Assembly (NCBI GenBank): GCA_030066045.1
Contig: JASJCJ010000049.1
Span: 1 to 42,239 of the forward strand
Source of the DNA: Calothrix sp. MO_167.B12
Lineage (GTDB): Bacteria > Cyanobacteriota > Cyanobacteriia > Cyanobacteriales > Nostocaceae
DNA: 42,239 bases
Direction of reading: 5' to 3'
The first letter of the stretch is position 1. Each line of letters opens with the position of its first letter. The translations under genes were made by a program, and so were the position numbers. Positions 17,995 through 27,700 of the stretch are shown here, in pieces. Under the pieces are notes generated by a model. That model searched no databases and was not told the DNA's origin. It worked only from the letters and a program-made list of their open reading frames with translations.

Positions 17995-19431
17995 TTATGC
18001 TACTTGGGAATCTGTTGAATTTGTGGTTTGTTCTGCAATAATTTGCCGTTTATCGTCATCATCACTAAGTACTCTTCTGACGCTAATATCTATTGGTACT
18101 GTGACTGGATTATCTGGCAAATTGTCTAGTTCACTGTTTAGTTCACTGTTTAGTTCCTGAGATTTATCTAACAACTGAGTGAGTAGTTGCCATTGCTGAT
18201 CATTACTGGTAGGAAATAGTTGGCGGGGGATAGTAAAGAGTAATGCAGCCTGGGTTGGACCTTCCATATCTGTTGTACTACGCGGTAAATCCTGTACAAC
18301 CCGTGATAATGTTCTAATTCCTTTTTTCATTTCCCCCAAAGACCATTCAATTAGACTTTGGCGCAGGTTACTTTGTGGTCCAGTTTTGCTATAGGAAAAG
18401 AACTGAGTAAAATGCAACAGCATCTTTTTGTAGCGAACATCAGCTAGCTCAACCAGAATTCGCGCAATGGGATGACTAATGCGGTTTAGTTCCCTATTGG
18501 AGTCTGAATCAGGTGTTTCGCTGATAAATGGATTGATTGGTACATCCCTAATAGTGAGTGATGCAGAATCATACTGCCTATAGAGTTCTCGGAACCTTTC
18601 AAAATGAGAATCAATCGGACCTGCAAATCCCTCCCCTTGAGCAGAGATACGGTAAATTGCCTCCAGGGCATCATCTCGATTGCTCACCAAATCAATTTGT
18701 AATCCAGGTACGGATGCTACCCATTCAGAACTATCTGTTTGAAAATCAATACTCGCTGCAACTGAATCAAAGGAATTAATGTGCTTCCCTAGTAAATCGG
18801 CAGGTATAATATCCTTCGATAATTGCCATGGACCTTCTGGTTCATCGCTACTCTGAAATAACCAGTAAAGCTTCAGATACAAAGCACCAACACGATTAAT
18901 TTGCATCTCAACAAGTTGATGTTCGTTTCTAATTTGCTCTATCTCCGCTTTTTCTTCATCCTGCAAATCGTCTATCAAAGGCATTTCCGCTAGGACATAC
19001 TTAGCTAGAACTGATTTACTAAAAGGTTCAAGTTTAAATGGGAATGGATCGAGAGAATCTTGAGGACTTTCGTCTTGGCGTTCAAAATAAACATTGCCAC
19101 CAATTGCCAAAAGCAAATTTTGTACTGTGATTAAATGCCCCATCTCTTGAACAGCAATATTAGTCAGATCACTCTGAAAATTGCCAGTATCCGTCTCAAT
19201 TGAATAAGCCGAGTAGAGATACTCTACTAGCAAAGCGTGTTCAATTTCAGCCGCAACTTCTAACAACCAAATCGCTTCTTCTTCTGGAGAAGAGGCTTCC
19301 TTAAAAGTGGGTAATCCAGTTTCTTGGATTGTTTGCAAAAGCTTGTGAGAAGGAATATCTATTCCTTTTGGAGGACTCGGTAAAACATTTGACTTCACCC
19401 ATTCTAGTTTATAATTTGTACGCTTTGTCAT
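17995..19431 (-). CDS. Ferritin-like protein of the VioB (iminophenylpyruvate dimer synthase) type
   Basis: Residues about 45-200 match the ferritin-like domain at the C-terminal end of VioB, the violacein enzyme that couples two imine molecules made by an amino-acid oxidase. Visible are AIWLLEVAAEIEHALLVEYL with an ExxH (EIEH), then NIAVQEMGHLITVQNLLLAIGG with a second ExxH (EMGH), then FKLEPFSKSVLAKYV. Both ExxH motifs suggest a di-iron site. The protein has 478 residues, whereas VioB has about 1000, and lacks VioB's N-terminal half. The C-terminal 150 residues are helical and end in a polar tail with repeated LNSEL units. It is first in a three-gene operon with the LodA-like oxidase and LodB-like flavoprotein. 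It may act on the oxidase's imine product or protect against its peroxide; both ideas are inference. Confidence 0.75.
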   Translation of the reverse strand: MTKRTNYKLEWVKSNVLPSPPKGIDIPSHKLLQTIQETGLPTFKEASSPEEEAIWLLEVAAEIEHALLVEYLYSAYSIETDTGNFQSDLTNIAVQEMGHLITVQNLLLAIGGNVYFERQDESPQDSLDPFPFKLEPFSKSVLAKYVLAEMPLIDDLQDEEKAEIEQIRNEHQLVEMQINRVGALYLKLYWLFQSSDEPEGPWQLSKDIIPADLLGKHINSFDSVAASIDFQTDSSEWVASVPGLQIDLVSNRDDALEAIYRISAQGEGFAGPIDSHFERFRELYRQYDSASLTIRDVPINPFISETPDSDSNRELNRISHPIARILVELADVRYKKMLLHFTQFFSYSKTGPQSNLRQSLIEWSLGEMKKGIRTLSRVVQDLPRSTTDMEGPTQAALLFTIPRQLFPTSNDQQWQLLTQLLDKSQELNSELNSELDNLPDNPVTVPIDISVRRVLSDDDDKRQIIAEQTTNSTDSQVA

Positions 19432-20194
19432 ATAGTAATCTTTCTAAGTTGATGATGGATACAACTCTCCCATAAGTGAGTTGTAATAAAGAATTTTCGA
19501 CATTTCATTATGGACTATCCAGGTTGTATTTCCGGCATAAAAGGCGGATATAACCTGTTGATTCCACCTTATGTTAGCGTGCGATTTCAAACTACTTGCA
19601 GTTTTGACAATTTTCGTAACTTAGCTACAAAAATCTCAGGGAGACCCTTCACTTTTACTTGAAGTAGGTAGGCGTAATTAAAAGAATGTAGAATTTAGAA
19701 TTTAGAATGTATAATTACGTGGGAGCAATGGGTATTTTACCCCGAAGCAAAACGCGCTGCTTGTTGAAGCAGGGGAATTTAACCTCCAAAGTAGTAGGGT
19801 GTGTTGTCGCCCAGCGCAACGCACCAAAATCGAGATTAATGGTGTATTACGTGCTTACGCTAACGCACCCTATAAACTTCACTTTTACCTAGCTGATCTC
19901 CAGAAAATATAGAATTTTCACTTGGATGGAATACAGTCTTGTAGGATGGTTTTTTATCCTGTCTTAAATATTCGGAATAAATTTTGTATCATACTCAACT
20001 GAAAAATACTATAACTTCCCACATCTCAAACACTCCTCACACCTTTTTTAGCTCACCACTTTTATCGATCAATTTGCCGAAATATTGGGGTCTAAAGCCC
20101 TGTCTTTTGAGGCAGAATTTTTTTGGGACGGGGTTTGAATCCCGGTCATAAAAACAAACTTATTACTTATTACTTATTACTTATTACTTATTAC
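19432..20194. other. Intergenic region with three repeat blocks
   Basis: The promoter of the ferritin-oxidase operon should lie in the first 200 bases. After that come dispersed repeat family A copy 2 (about 19684-19790) and a GTAGGGTG...CGCACCCTA element (19794-19872). A seven-base tandem repeat, ATTACTT, at about 20160-20198 runs into the stop codon of the symporter gene. An open frame at 19707-19892 lies wholly inside repeats and is not a gene. Confidence 0.6.
19794..19872. repeat. GTAGGGTG/CACCCTA palindromic element, copy 1
   Basis: It begins GTAGGGTGTGTTGTCG and CAGCGCAACGCACC, and ends GCTAACGCACCCTA. It is one of three related elements of about 80 bp (others at 22343-22421 and 29050-29130). 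The ends are inverted and the middle is variable. Confidence 0.7.
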
Positions 20195-21619
20195 TTAATT
20201 CAACTGAGGGATCATTTTTCCTAAGATAATAATTACAGAAGAAATGGCAATTATTGGTACTATTGGTAAAAAGCCAAAGGTAAAAATTGCAGGAATTAAA
20301 CCTAATTGAAAACCTACTAATATTATCTCTCCTACCAAAATAGAAATAATACAACTAATAGGGTTAACTTTTTTGTCATATAAAACAGCAATTACCGTGG
20401 GGAAAAGTATTGCTAATCCCGTAAATGCATCCCTGGCGATCGCTAAAAGTGTTGCGGGGCGATTATATGCAATAATTAATCCTATAAGTGCTAAAATAAT
20501 AATTAGGATTCTGCCGACTAAAGTTTGTTCTTTCAGGGAAGCATGGGGACGAATATAGGAAATATAAATATCCCTGGTGAGCATGGAACTGAGGGCAAGC
20601 AGTTGGGAATCCATTGTTGACATAAAGGCTGCTAATGCCCCTACCATCACCACAGAAGCTATCCAAATTGGTGTATATTCCAAGAGCATCATGGGTAAAA
20701 TTTGGTCGGTAGCTTGGGCAGTTAAATCTGGAAACCGAATATGTCCCCACATGCCAATTAACACAGGACAAATAAACAAAATTGTTGTGATTAAGGGATA
20801 TAAACTCGCAGAAATTTTCAGGGATTGAGAAGTTTTTGGTGTATAAAACCGCATGAACATTTGGGGAAACATGGGCACACACATGGGGAATAACAGCATA
20901 TAACTAAACCACTTGGGTTTAGTAAAAAAGTTGTCTACTCCCTCACGGGAAAGAAGTTCTGGTTTGATGGCATAAACAGCACGATTAGCTTCAGTAATTC
21001 CCTGTAATGCATGGGCGATGGTAAATAATGCCAAGAACATTAAAACAAACATTAATACTCCCTGGAGTACATCGGTTAGAGCCACACTTTTCATGCCACC
21101 GATGAATACATACACCACAATTACCAAGGTTAAAAAACTTGCGCCAGCGAAGTAAGGTATTTGTCCTTTAGTTAAATTTTCTAGTAAATATCCAGCACCA
21201 ATAGGTTGCAAGGCTAAATAGGGGAGGGTAAAAATTACCATCACGGCGAGAAAAATTAACTTTAGAACTTTGCTCCCACTTTTATACTCAATTAACTCCG
21301 CAGGTGTAATGAAACCGTGTTCTTTACCTAAAAGCCAGACTTTATAGCCAATCACATAAAATGATAAAGCAACTATTCCCCCTGCAAATGCCATCATTGG
21401 GTAATAACTAATGCCAATGCGATAGCCTGTACCTGCAAATCCCAGAAAAAAGAAGGCACTGAAGTTAGTTGCTGTTAAAGTGAAAAATAAAACGATGGGA
21501 CTTATTTTTCTCCCTGCAAGAAAGTAATCTTCAGGGGTATTCTTCTGCTGGCGATAGGTAACAATGCCAATAACCAGTGTGAATAATAAATAAACGGCAA
21601 GTACTAAATAAGGAATCAT
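20195..21619 (-). CDS. Sodium:solute symporter family permease
   Basis: An inner-membrane transporter of the SSS family (PutP/PanF/SGLT fold), with about 13 hydrophobic helices across 474 residues. It begins MIPYLVLAVYLLFTLVIGIVTY with the family's TPEDYFLAGRKISP loop after helix 1. NFSAFFFLGFAGTGY follows, and MVGALAAFMSTMDSQLLALSSMLTRDIY is the SSS signature near helix 8, which includes residues for the second sodium site. I chose ATG 21619 because the 13 codons upstream come from a dispersed repeat that abuts the gene. The substrate could be an amino acid, a monocarboxylate or pantothenate and cannot be chosen. A small two-helix gene lies upstream on the same strand, as with many SSS pairs. 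Confidence 0.87.
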   Translation of the reverse strand: MIPYLVLAVYLLFTLVIGIVTYRQQKNTPEDYFLAGRKISPIVLFFTLTATNFSAFFFLGFAGTGYRIGISYYPMMAFAGGIVALSFYVIGYKVWLLGKEHGFITPAELIEYKSGSKVLKLIFLAVMVIFTLPYLALQPIGAGYLLENLTKGQIPYFAGASFLTLVIVVYVFIGGMKSVALTDVLQGVLMFVLMFLALFTIAHALQGITEANRAVYAIKPELLSREGVDNFFTKPKWFSYMLLFPMCVPMFPQMFMRFYTPKTSQSLKISASLYPLITTILFICPVLIGMWGHIRFPDLTAQATDQILPMMLLEYTPIWIASVVMVGALAAFMSTMDSQLLALSSMLTRDIYISYIRPHASLKEQTLVGRILIIILALIGLIIAYNRPATLLAIARDAFTGLAILFPTVIAVLYDKKVNPISCIISILVGEIILVGFQLGLIPAIFTFGFLPIVPIIAISSVIIILGKMIPQLN

Positions 21620-22045
21620 TTTTTTAAAGAATGTAGAATTTAGAATTGCGTTTTGCAACGGGGATTTTACTCCGACGCAAAAAGTGCTGCTTGTTGAAGC
21701 AGGGGAATTTAAACCCCAAAGTTGGTTAAATTGGTATTAATTATCGGCAGCATCCCAATTTTTCAAAATTATACGGTAGTGGGAGCATCTTGCTCCCTTG
21801 ATATACTCCCAACGGCTAAAAACTTAACTTTTCGTAGGTTGGGTTGTAGCTTGCTTCCACGAAGTGGTACGAAGTGAAACCCAACAGCAAGTAGGTTTTT
21901 GTTGGGTTTCGTTCCTCAACCCAACCTACAATCATTAATCCGTTTAGAGTATATATAAAGCAGGCAAGATGCCCACACCTTGCTCCCTTGATATATAAAG
22001 CGGGCAAGATGCCCGCACTACAAATTTAAACATTTGGGATGCTCC
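21620..22045. repeat. Repeat-filled gap between symporter and small partner gene
   Basis: It contains family A copy 3 (21628-21730) and a GTAGTGGGAGCATCTTGCTC palindrome (about 21776-21800). A GTAGGTTGGGTT/AACCCAACCTAC element (21834-21929) follows. A pair of GCAAGATGCCC repeats (about 21957-22038) ends in a block shared with 40011-40040. No gene is present. The gap separates two genes that probably form one transcription unit. Confidence 0.7.
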
Positions 22046-22258
22046 CTAATTATCTGATTGATTATCCCAAAAATGGATGGAAAATATATATATTGTTAAA
22101 GCCATAAACACTTGTAAGCAAATAAAATAAATTATCCAGTTGGGCAGATGAAAAATGGTAAAGTCAGGTTCTTTGCCCCAAGACCAAAAATCAAGGGATA
22201 GCATAAACAAGATGGTAAAGCATGAAAGCCAAAAAAAAGAAGATTTGAATATATTCAT
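22046..22258 (-). CDS. Small two-helix protein, possible symporter subunit
   Basis: The 70-residue protein has two hydrophobic helices (about 8-25 and 42-62) around a polar loop, WSWGKEPDFTIFHLPNW. Its size and place upstream of an SSS permease on the same strand recall the small DUF997/DUF3311-like partners (YhdT type) of such transporters. Direct family membership is not certain. The 430-bp repeat-filled gap to the permease gene is unusual for such a pair. AAAG just before ATG is only a weak ribosome site. The reading frame and composition look real. Confidence 0.6.
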   Translation of the reverse strand: MNIFKSSFFWLSCFTILFMLSLDFWSWGKEPDFTIFHLPNWIIYFICLQVFMALTIYIFSIHFWDNQSDN

Positions 22259-22752
22259 CTTTAAATCAAGGTTTTGAGCCTGCTCCCGGCAGGCTTTGAT
22301 CGTGTAGCCCCAGGCTTTAGCCTGCGGGTTTTAGAAAAACACGTAGGGTGTGTTATCGCGCAGCGTAACGCACCATCTGGTAATCTTTTCGGTGCGGAGT
22401 GCTGTTAGCATAACGCACCCTTGTATATTAAGAGAAGTAGTAGACCGTTGTAGGTTGGGTTAGCGATAGCGTAACCCAACAGAACGATTGCTATCGTTGG
22501 GTTTCATTCTATTGCTACGCAACGCTAACGCGAACAACCCAACCTACATGAAAACTCCAGATTTCAAGATGGATGGGGTTTAGCTTGTATACCCGCATTG
22601 AGAGGTCGAGCAACTGTTCGGTTGTTCACCTACCAAGCTACTCGACCCGGTTTTATTTCCGGACATCGTCACCGATATCACAGGAACAGGTCTGGACTCT
22701 TCTTTGGCACGCTCGACGCATTCCCATACGCCGACTCTGGCACAGAAGAGCT
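22259..22752. other. Repeats and template-RNA downstream region
   Basis: A repeat at about 22262-22330 is shared with 4337-4405. A GTAGGGTG element lies at 22343-22421 and a GTAGGTTGGGTT element at 22450-22547. From about 22580 to 22752 the composition changes to more GC. This stretch lies directly 3' of the retroelement template on the minus strand and probably belongs to the template RNA. It contains a GAGCAAC/GTTGTTC hairpin and CTACTCGAC/GTCGAG pairing near 22604-22650. Several overlapping open frames here in both strands are artefacts. Confidence 0.5.
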
Positions 22753-22886
22753 CTGGGCGAGAGACCAACACACACAACCCGCAGCCCGATATTGTTGTTA
22801 TCGTTGTCTGGGTTGTTCCTGTTGCGGTTGGCAGAGCGGCAATTTTCAGGATTGTTGTTCCACGAACCACCCCGCAGCACTCGGAG
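22753..22886 (-). repeat. DGR template repeat (TR)
   Basis: This 134-bp block aligns without gaps to 24783-24916 at the end of the FGE-type gene. There are 20 differences. All 20 are at plus-strand T, that is at adenines of the coding strand: 20 of 33 adenines differ and none of the 101 other positions do. Such adenine-specific change marks a DGR template. Read on the minus strand it resembles [16 protein letters not shown] followed by an Asn-rich run. The many AAC/AAT codons are those that can mutate to the widest set of residues without creating stops. It starts 16 bp after the reverse transcriptase gene and has no start codon of its own that matters. Confidence 0.95.
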
Positions 22887-22901
22887 TTGCCTGTCCCTTC
22901 T

Positions 22902-23960
22902 CTACTCCCTCAACCAAGTGAGAGAAGTAAATATCTGTTTGCGTAACTCCCAAGTATCCCCGTGTTCTAAGTGGGCAAACCAACTTTGAAGTGATTGGGA
23001 TACTTCCTCTAAATTAATATTACCGCTAACATAGTCACTTTTCATGTTTCTCAGTCTGCGTCTTGCCCTGCGTAAGTTTTCTGTGCGTACACGAATGCAG
23101 TTTGGTAAAACCCGAAAGCCTAAAAAATTAGCACCATATCTAGTTGCAAATAATTGGCTTTTTACCGGATGAATTTTCAGTCTTAATGTGGCTAAATATT
23201 CTTCAATAGCCAATCTAGCCTCAGCTAAAAATCCCCTGTCATTTGAAAACAGCGCGAAGTCATCAACGTAACGGAGATATTTTTTTACCTTGAGTTCTTC
23301 TTTAACAAAGTGGTCAAAACCATTGAGATAAACATTTGCGAAAAACTGGCTGGTGAGATTGCCAATTGGTAAACCATGCCGTCGTTGTAGTGGTTCTAAT
23401 AAATTATCTCCTTCAAAATGCTCAACTATTGCTAATTGTTCGTTACTATTGTCAATAATACTATCAATTAGCCATAAAGTCTCTGGGCATTTTATTTTAC
23501 GACGAAGCAAACCTTTGAGAATTTCATGGTCGATGTTAGGAAAATATTTCTTAATATCGCATTGAAGAACATAGTCACTAGAACGAGCAAATTTAATAAA
23601 GCGACGTAAGGCACGATGAGTACCAAAACCAAGACGATTGGCGTAGGAATCACCAATAAATGTAGGTTCTATAATCGGAACAATTACATTACATAAAGCA
23701 TGATGCACTACCCTATCCCGGTAAGGTGCAGCAGAAATCATCCGACTTTTTGGTTCTTTGATATAAAAGGTTCTATAAGCACCAGGCTGGTAATTTTTAT
23801 TGGCTAATTCTCTTTGTATTTCTATCAGTTTATGCTCTAAATCATAATTAAAAACTAAAACATTTTCCCGAAATCGCTTGGCTTTTTGTGCTTGTCTAGC
23901 TGCTAGCAAGATATTTTCAAAGTCAATAATGTAAGGATAAAGATTACCGTGGCGTTTCAT
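22902..23960 (-). CDS. DGR-type reverse transcriptase
   Basis: The enzyme copies the template RNA with errors at adenines, giving cDNA that replaces the variable repeat of the target gene. The 352-residue protein has the retron/group II-like finger and palm motifs: [36 protein letters not shown], then [19 protein letters not shown] and [14 protein letters not shown]. The IGNLTSQ form of motif 4, in place of QGxxxSP, is the known hallmark of DGR reverse transcriptases. YVDD carries the catalytic aspartates with the first in YFPNID/DIKKYF. The C-terminal basic region ([12 protein letters not shown]) is the thumb. There is no maturase or endonuclease domain, so it is not a group II intron protein. 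It lies 47 bp after avd and just before the template. Confidence 0.95.
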   Translation of the reverse strand: MKRHGNLYPYIIDFENILLAARQAQKAKRFRENVLVFNYDLEHKLIEIQRELANKNYQPGAYRTFYIKEPKSRMISAAPYRDRVVHHALCNVIVPIIEPTFIGDSYANRLGFGTHRALRRFIKFARSSDYVLQCDIKKYFPNIDHEILKGLLRRKIKCPETLWLIDSIIDNSNEQLAIVEHFEGDNLLEPLQRRHGLPIGNLTSQFFANVYLNGFDHFVKEELKVKKYLRYVDDFALFSNDRGFLAEARLAIEEYLATLRLKIHPVKSQLFATRYGANFLGFRVLPNCIRVRTENLRRARRRLRNMKSDYVSGNINLEEVSQSLQSWFAHLEHGDTWELRKQIFTSLTWLRE

Positions 23961-24007
23961 CTTATTTTATTATTTCTGAATTTTGAATTTTGAATGACCC
24001 GCAGGGG

Positions 24008-24346
24008 TCAGCATTTAGTTTGCTGTTTAATCCAACCACCCAACTCCATACCAATTTCGTTGATTAATTTGATTGCATATTCATAACGACGTACTGCTAT
24101 TAGCCTAAAATCTAACAGAAGCCGCGTTTGGTAGCGTAAAATATCTAATTGAGTGTTCACTGATTCTAATTTAGTTAGTTTTTCTTTGGCATAACGAGCT
24201 ACAATTAAATCCTCCAATATATCGTATAATATATTTATCATCCTATCTCCCAAAGTGAATTTCTGAGCCTTGGGAAGACTATGCAAAATTGGAACATACC
24301 ATTTAATTAAATCGTATGTTTTCTGGATAATCGGCAATTCTTCCAT
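24008..24346 (-). CDS. avd: DGR accessory variability determinant (Avd), four-helix bundle
   Basis: Avd proteins form pentameric basic barrels that bind the reverse transcriptase and template RNA and are essential for mutagenic homing. The 112-residue product is helical throughout. It opens [26 protein letters not shown] and KFTLGDRM, then carries [37 protein letters not shown] and [10 protein letters not shown]. All are typical of the Avd/four-helix-bundle family. It lies between the diversified target and the reverse transcriptase on the same strand. The palindrome TGACCC-GCAG-GGGTCA overlaps its stop codon. A duplicated 5' fragment lies upstream at 24500-24568. Confidence 0.92.
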   Translation of the reverse strand: MEELPIIQKTYDLIKWYVPILHSLPKAQKFTLGDRMINILYDILEDLIVARYAKEKLTKLESVNTQLDILRYQTRLLLDFRLIAVRRYEYAIKLINEIGMELGGWIKQQTKC

Positions 24347-24408
24347 TTATTTGGCAAGAAAAATTATATACATAAATTAATATTTTTACCGCGATTTGCT
24401 ACTCTTAG
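24303..24408 (-). repeat. Direct repeat of the avd 5' end and leader, copy 1
   Basis: This 106-bp stretch covers the first codons of avd and its leader. It recurs 222 bp away at 24525-24630 with a few mismatches. Between the two copies lies a GTAGGTTGGGTT element (24411-24489). Confidence 0.85.
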
Positions 24409-24410
24409 GC

Positions 24411-24489
24411 GTAGGTTGGGTTGAGGAACGAAACCCAACAACCAAAAACCTCGGTATTGTTGGGTTTCACTTCGTTCAACCCAACCTAC
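24411..24489. mobile_element. GTAGGTTGGGTT palindromic element in the avd leader
   Basis: The left end is GTAGGTTGGGTTGAGG and the right end CAACCCAACCTAC, giving inverted ends with a second inverted pair inside (AAACCCAACAA and TTGTTGGGTTT). Related elements lie at 21834-21929, 22450-22547 and 28916-29017. It separates avd from its duplicated leader fragment. Confidence 0.7.
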
Positions 24490-24499
24490 ATTTATTTTT

Positions 24500-24568
24500 T
24501 TATTCCCAGAGTGACATAAGAGGGTTAATTAAATCGTATGCTTTTTGGATAATCGGTAATTCTTCCAT
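24500..24568 (-). pseudogene. Truncated duplicate of the avd 5' end
   Basis: The frame reads [16 protein letters not shown] and ends after 22 codons at TAA. The first nine residues are identical to Avd, and after Tyr-Asp-Leu-Ile it diverges. It lies upstream of the intact gene with the same leader sequence. It is probably a remnant of a tandem duplication that was later cut by an element insertion or deletion. Confidence 0.7.
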
Positions 24569-24769
24569 TTATTTGTCAACAAAATTTATATACATAAATT
24601 AATATTTTTACCGCGATTTGCTACTCTTAGTTCAAAGAAAAACATCAAAATTAAAAAATATTTGAAAAACGTAATATTTGAAAAAAAAATTTTGATCGCT
24701 CCGCTCCGCTACGCTTAAGAAGGGTAAAGAGAAGAAGAGCAGAGGGCAAAAGGGCTAGAGTATAAAGGG

Positions 24770-27700
24770 CTACACAAGAGTCCTGGGCGAGAGACCAACA
24801 CACACAACCCGCAGCCCGAGATCGTTGCTAACGAGGACTGGGTCGTACCTGAAGCGGTAGGCAGAGCGGCAAACCGCAGGATGGTCGAACCACGAACCAC
24901 CCCGCAGCACTCGGAGATGAGAACGATTATCATTATTGTCAACCCACGCCCTACCATCTGTAGGTGCCCCATTGTAATTATTATGCCAAGTATCTTCACA
25001 CCATTCCCACAGATTCCCATGCATATCGTATAGCCCAAAAGCATTGGGTGGGAATTGTCCTACTGGGGTAGTTTGTTCCCGGAATTCTCCTTTGAGTTCA
25101 TCTGCAAAGGTGCTGCTAGCACGATAATTAGCTAAGTTACCAGTAATTGTTTCGCCAAAATAGAACGGTGTGGTGGTTCCCGCACGACAGGCATATTCCC
25201 ATTCTGCCTCACTAGGTAAACGATAGGTACGTCCTGTCTTTTCACTCAACTTTTTGCAAAACTCCACTGCATCATTCCAGGACACCCTTTCCACAGGGCG
25301 TTTATCCCCCTTAAAGTAGGCAGGATTTTTACCCATAATTGCTTGATACTGCTCCTGAGTGACTTCATATTTCCCCATAAAGAACCCAGGAACCGTAACT
25401 TGATGCTGTGGTTTTTCTCTTCTAAACCAGTCCTCATCGAATTTTTTAACAAGCCTTTCTATTTCTTCATCTTCTGTACCCATCATAAAAGAACCACCAG
25501 GAATCGCCACCATATCCAGGGTGACACCATTACCCAAGTCTTCAATAAAGTATTTCCCATCACGGTTGGCTCTGTTGGTGATATTCCCCTGTGCGTTCAC
25601 GCTGACTATTTCAAACCCAAAATTGTTTAAAGGAGTTGGGCTAGAATCGGGTATAGTCTGAGAATTCCGACTCGAATTTTTAGTAACCTGATGCGCTACA
25701 ACTGATGTTAGCAAACCTACTCCTCCCCAACCAAGCCATTTCAAAAATTGCCTGCGGTTTATTAAGGATGAAGAAGAGTTAGCTGATTCAGTAAAACTTG
25801 GCTGGTGAATTGGTGGTTTAATCCCTATTCCCAACTTGCTTAATACTTTTCTCCACCAATAATTTCTTTTCTGCCTTTGTAATACGCGACTAAACTCATC
25901 TGATACCCGCATAGCCAGTACAGATTGTCCTTTCATAAAACCTAAAAAGATATAATCTCGTAATGGACTATCAACAGTCGCTTTCTTAGATAATAAATCA
26001 AGGATTGGATTAGCTAATTTGGGCAGAAACTGATGATATTCTCTTGCTACTTCTAATTGCAATTTGCTTACAGAACCTTGAATAGCCGTAATTAGTAAAT
26101 CTCGAAGTGCAGCACGGATTATTTGCTGTTTCTCTTCTGTAAGTGTTGTAATCAGGTAAACACGCAACCAGTCTGGCATATAACCATAACGTAACCACGG
26201 TAAACGGGCTAAATCAGTCAATGAACACACCTCTATCAGCAATTTTTGGTGATCTTTTCCTGACTCTGTTTTGAGAACATTACCCAGATAAATAGTAATA
26301 TTCCAATTCAACTCTGGAAATACAGCACAAGCACTAAGCCAATAAAAGCCATCCTTGCCAAGATATTTCTCTAGGGAGTCCAACATGGCATTAATCTGCT
26401 CAGTTGGTGGTGGATTACGTTCTATCCAGAGATAAGGACGTGTACGCAAGGAATCTGGTAGGGGTATTCGCATTTCTTCCCCAAGAAAATAAGTCGCCCA
26501 TCCCTGGCGCAATCTTTGACTCAACACCTCTAACCCTTTCAGTGTTGCGGGTAAAATAATAAACTCTTGTGCAAGTTCTAATTCCTGATATCCCCAATTT
26601 TCCACAGGTGTAGGTGTTAAAAAAGCACGGTTCTCCCAGTTTGTCAACTGATTTACCCAAGGTTCTAATTCCCCACTAATAGAGCTAAAAAATTTCTCTG
26701 TATCAGAGATAATAACAAGACTATGTTGACTATATTTTGATGTAATTTCTCTTAGTCTTAATGGGAAACTTTGGTTATTATTGGCAAAACATATTCGTGG
26801 ATCATCATCAAAAAAATAGATGGTAATAAATACTCCTTCCTGTTTCAGATCCTCAATTATCTCTTCAATAAATTTAGCTTGATGATCCCGGTAGCTAGTG
26901 CGGTTAATCAGAAAGAGATATTCTGGGAGAACTTGATAAGTTCGATAAACTGGGGTTAGCCATCCTCCTTGTCTTAGAGTTGCATCAATAGTTTGATTCA
27001 CATCAATTTCCTGAGATGGAACAGGAATTCGACACCTTAAACTCCGAGCAATTTTTAACAATACAAGGCTAGGAACTAAGTTCTCCTCAAACGCAGTAAT
27101 GGAAATTTTTTGTAGCTCAGGCTGTTGTGTTGTACTATGACGTTGCAGAAATAGGTTAGCACGCCACAACCACCACAGTCGCCAGACTAAAAATATAACA
27201 ATATAAACAGTTAATAAAAATAGCTGTATTTGCCAATTAAATGGCAAGTTTGGAGAAGGTTCTGTACTGGGTTCTGTTTTAAATACTCTTGGAGGTACTG
27301 TTGGAAGTGGACCTGTTGGTGTTGGAAGTGATTCTGTTTGTGTTGCAGGTGGTTCTGTTGGTGTTGGAAGTGGACCTGTTGGTGTTGCAGGTGGTTCTAT
27401 AAAAGACTTCTTCGATGTGTGGGAGGGAAATAGGAGAATAGATATAAAAATAGTTATTGAAATGAGAAGTGTTAGACGCTGCATTCTATAGGAGAGAAGG
27501 CTTTCTGTTTCTAGTTCGGCTGAAAGTGCTTCGGCTTTAACATCTACTTCCCTTTTTAAAAGATTGGTTTTGCTAAATAATTTAACCCAATCGTCAAAAC
27601 GTTGTTGAAATTCTGACTGCTCAATTGGTGAACTACAAAAAATCGGTGCTAATAAATTTCTCAGTTGCTCTGGACTATCTAGAGTTTCCCCCTGAGCAAT

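Noticed and set aside
19707-19892. A 61-codon plus-strand frame
   Set aside because: It lies wholly within family A and GTAGGGTG repeats.
22580-22989. Several overlapping open frames on both strands, including a minus-strand frame resembling an FGE C-terminus
   Set aside because: They lie over the DGR template repeat and its 3' region. The resemblance is explained by the template-variable repeat relation, not by a gene or pseudogene.
22902-23960. Group II intron or retron identity for the reverse transcriptase
   Set aside because: There is no maturase domain, and the IGNLTSQ motif, Avd partner and adenine-specific repeat pair are specific to DGRs.
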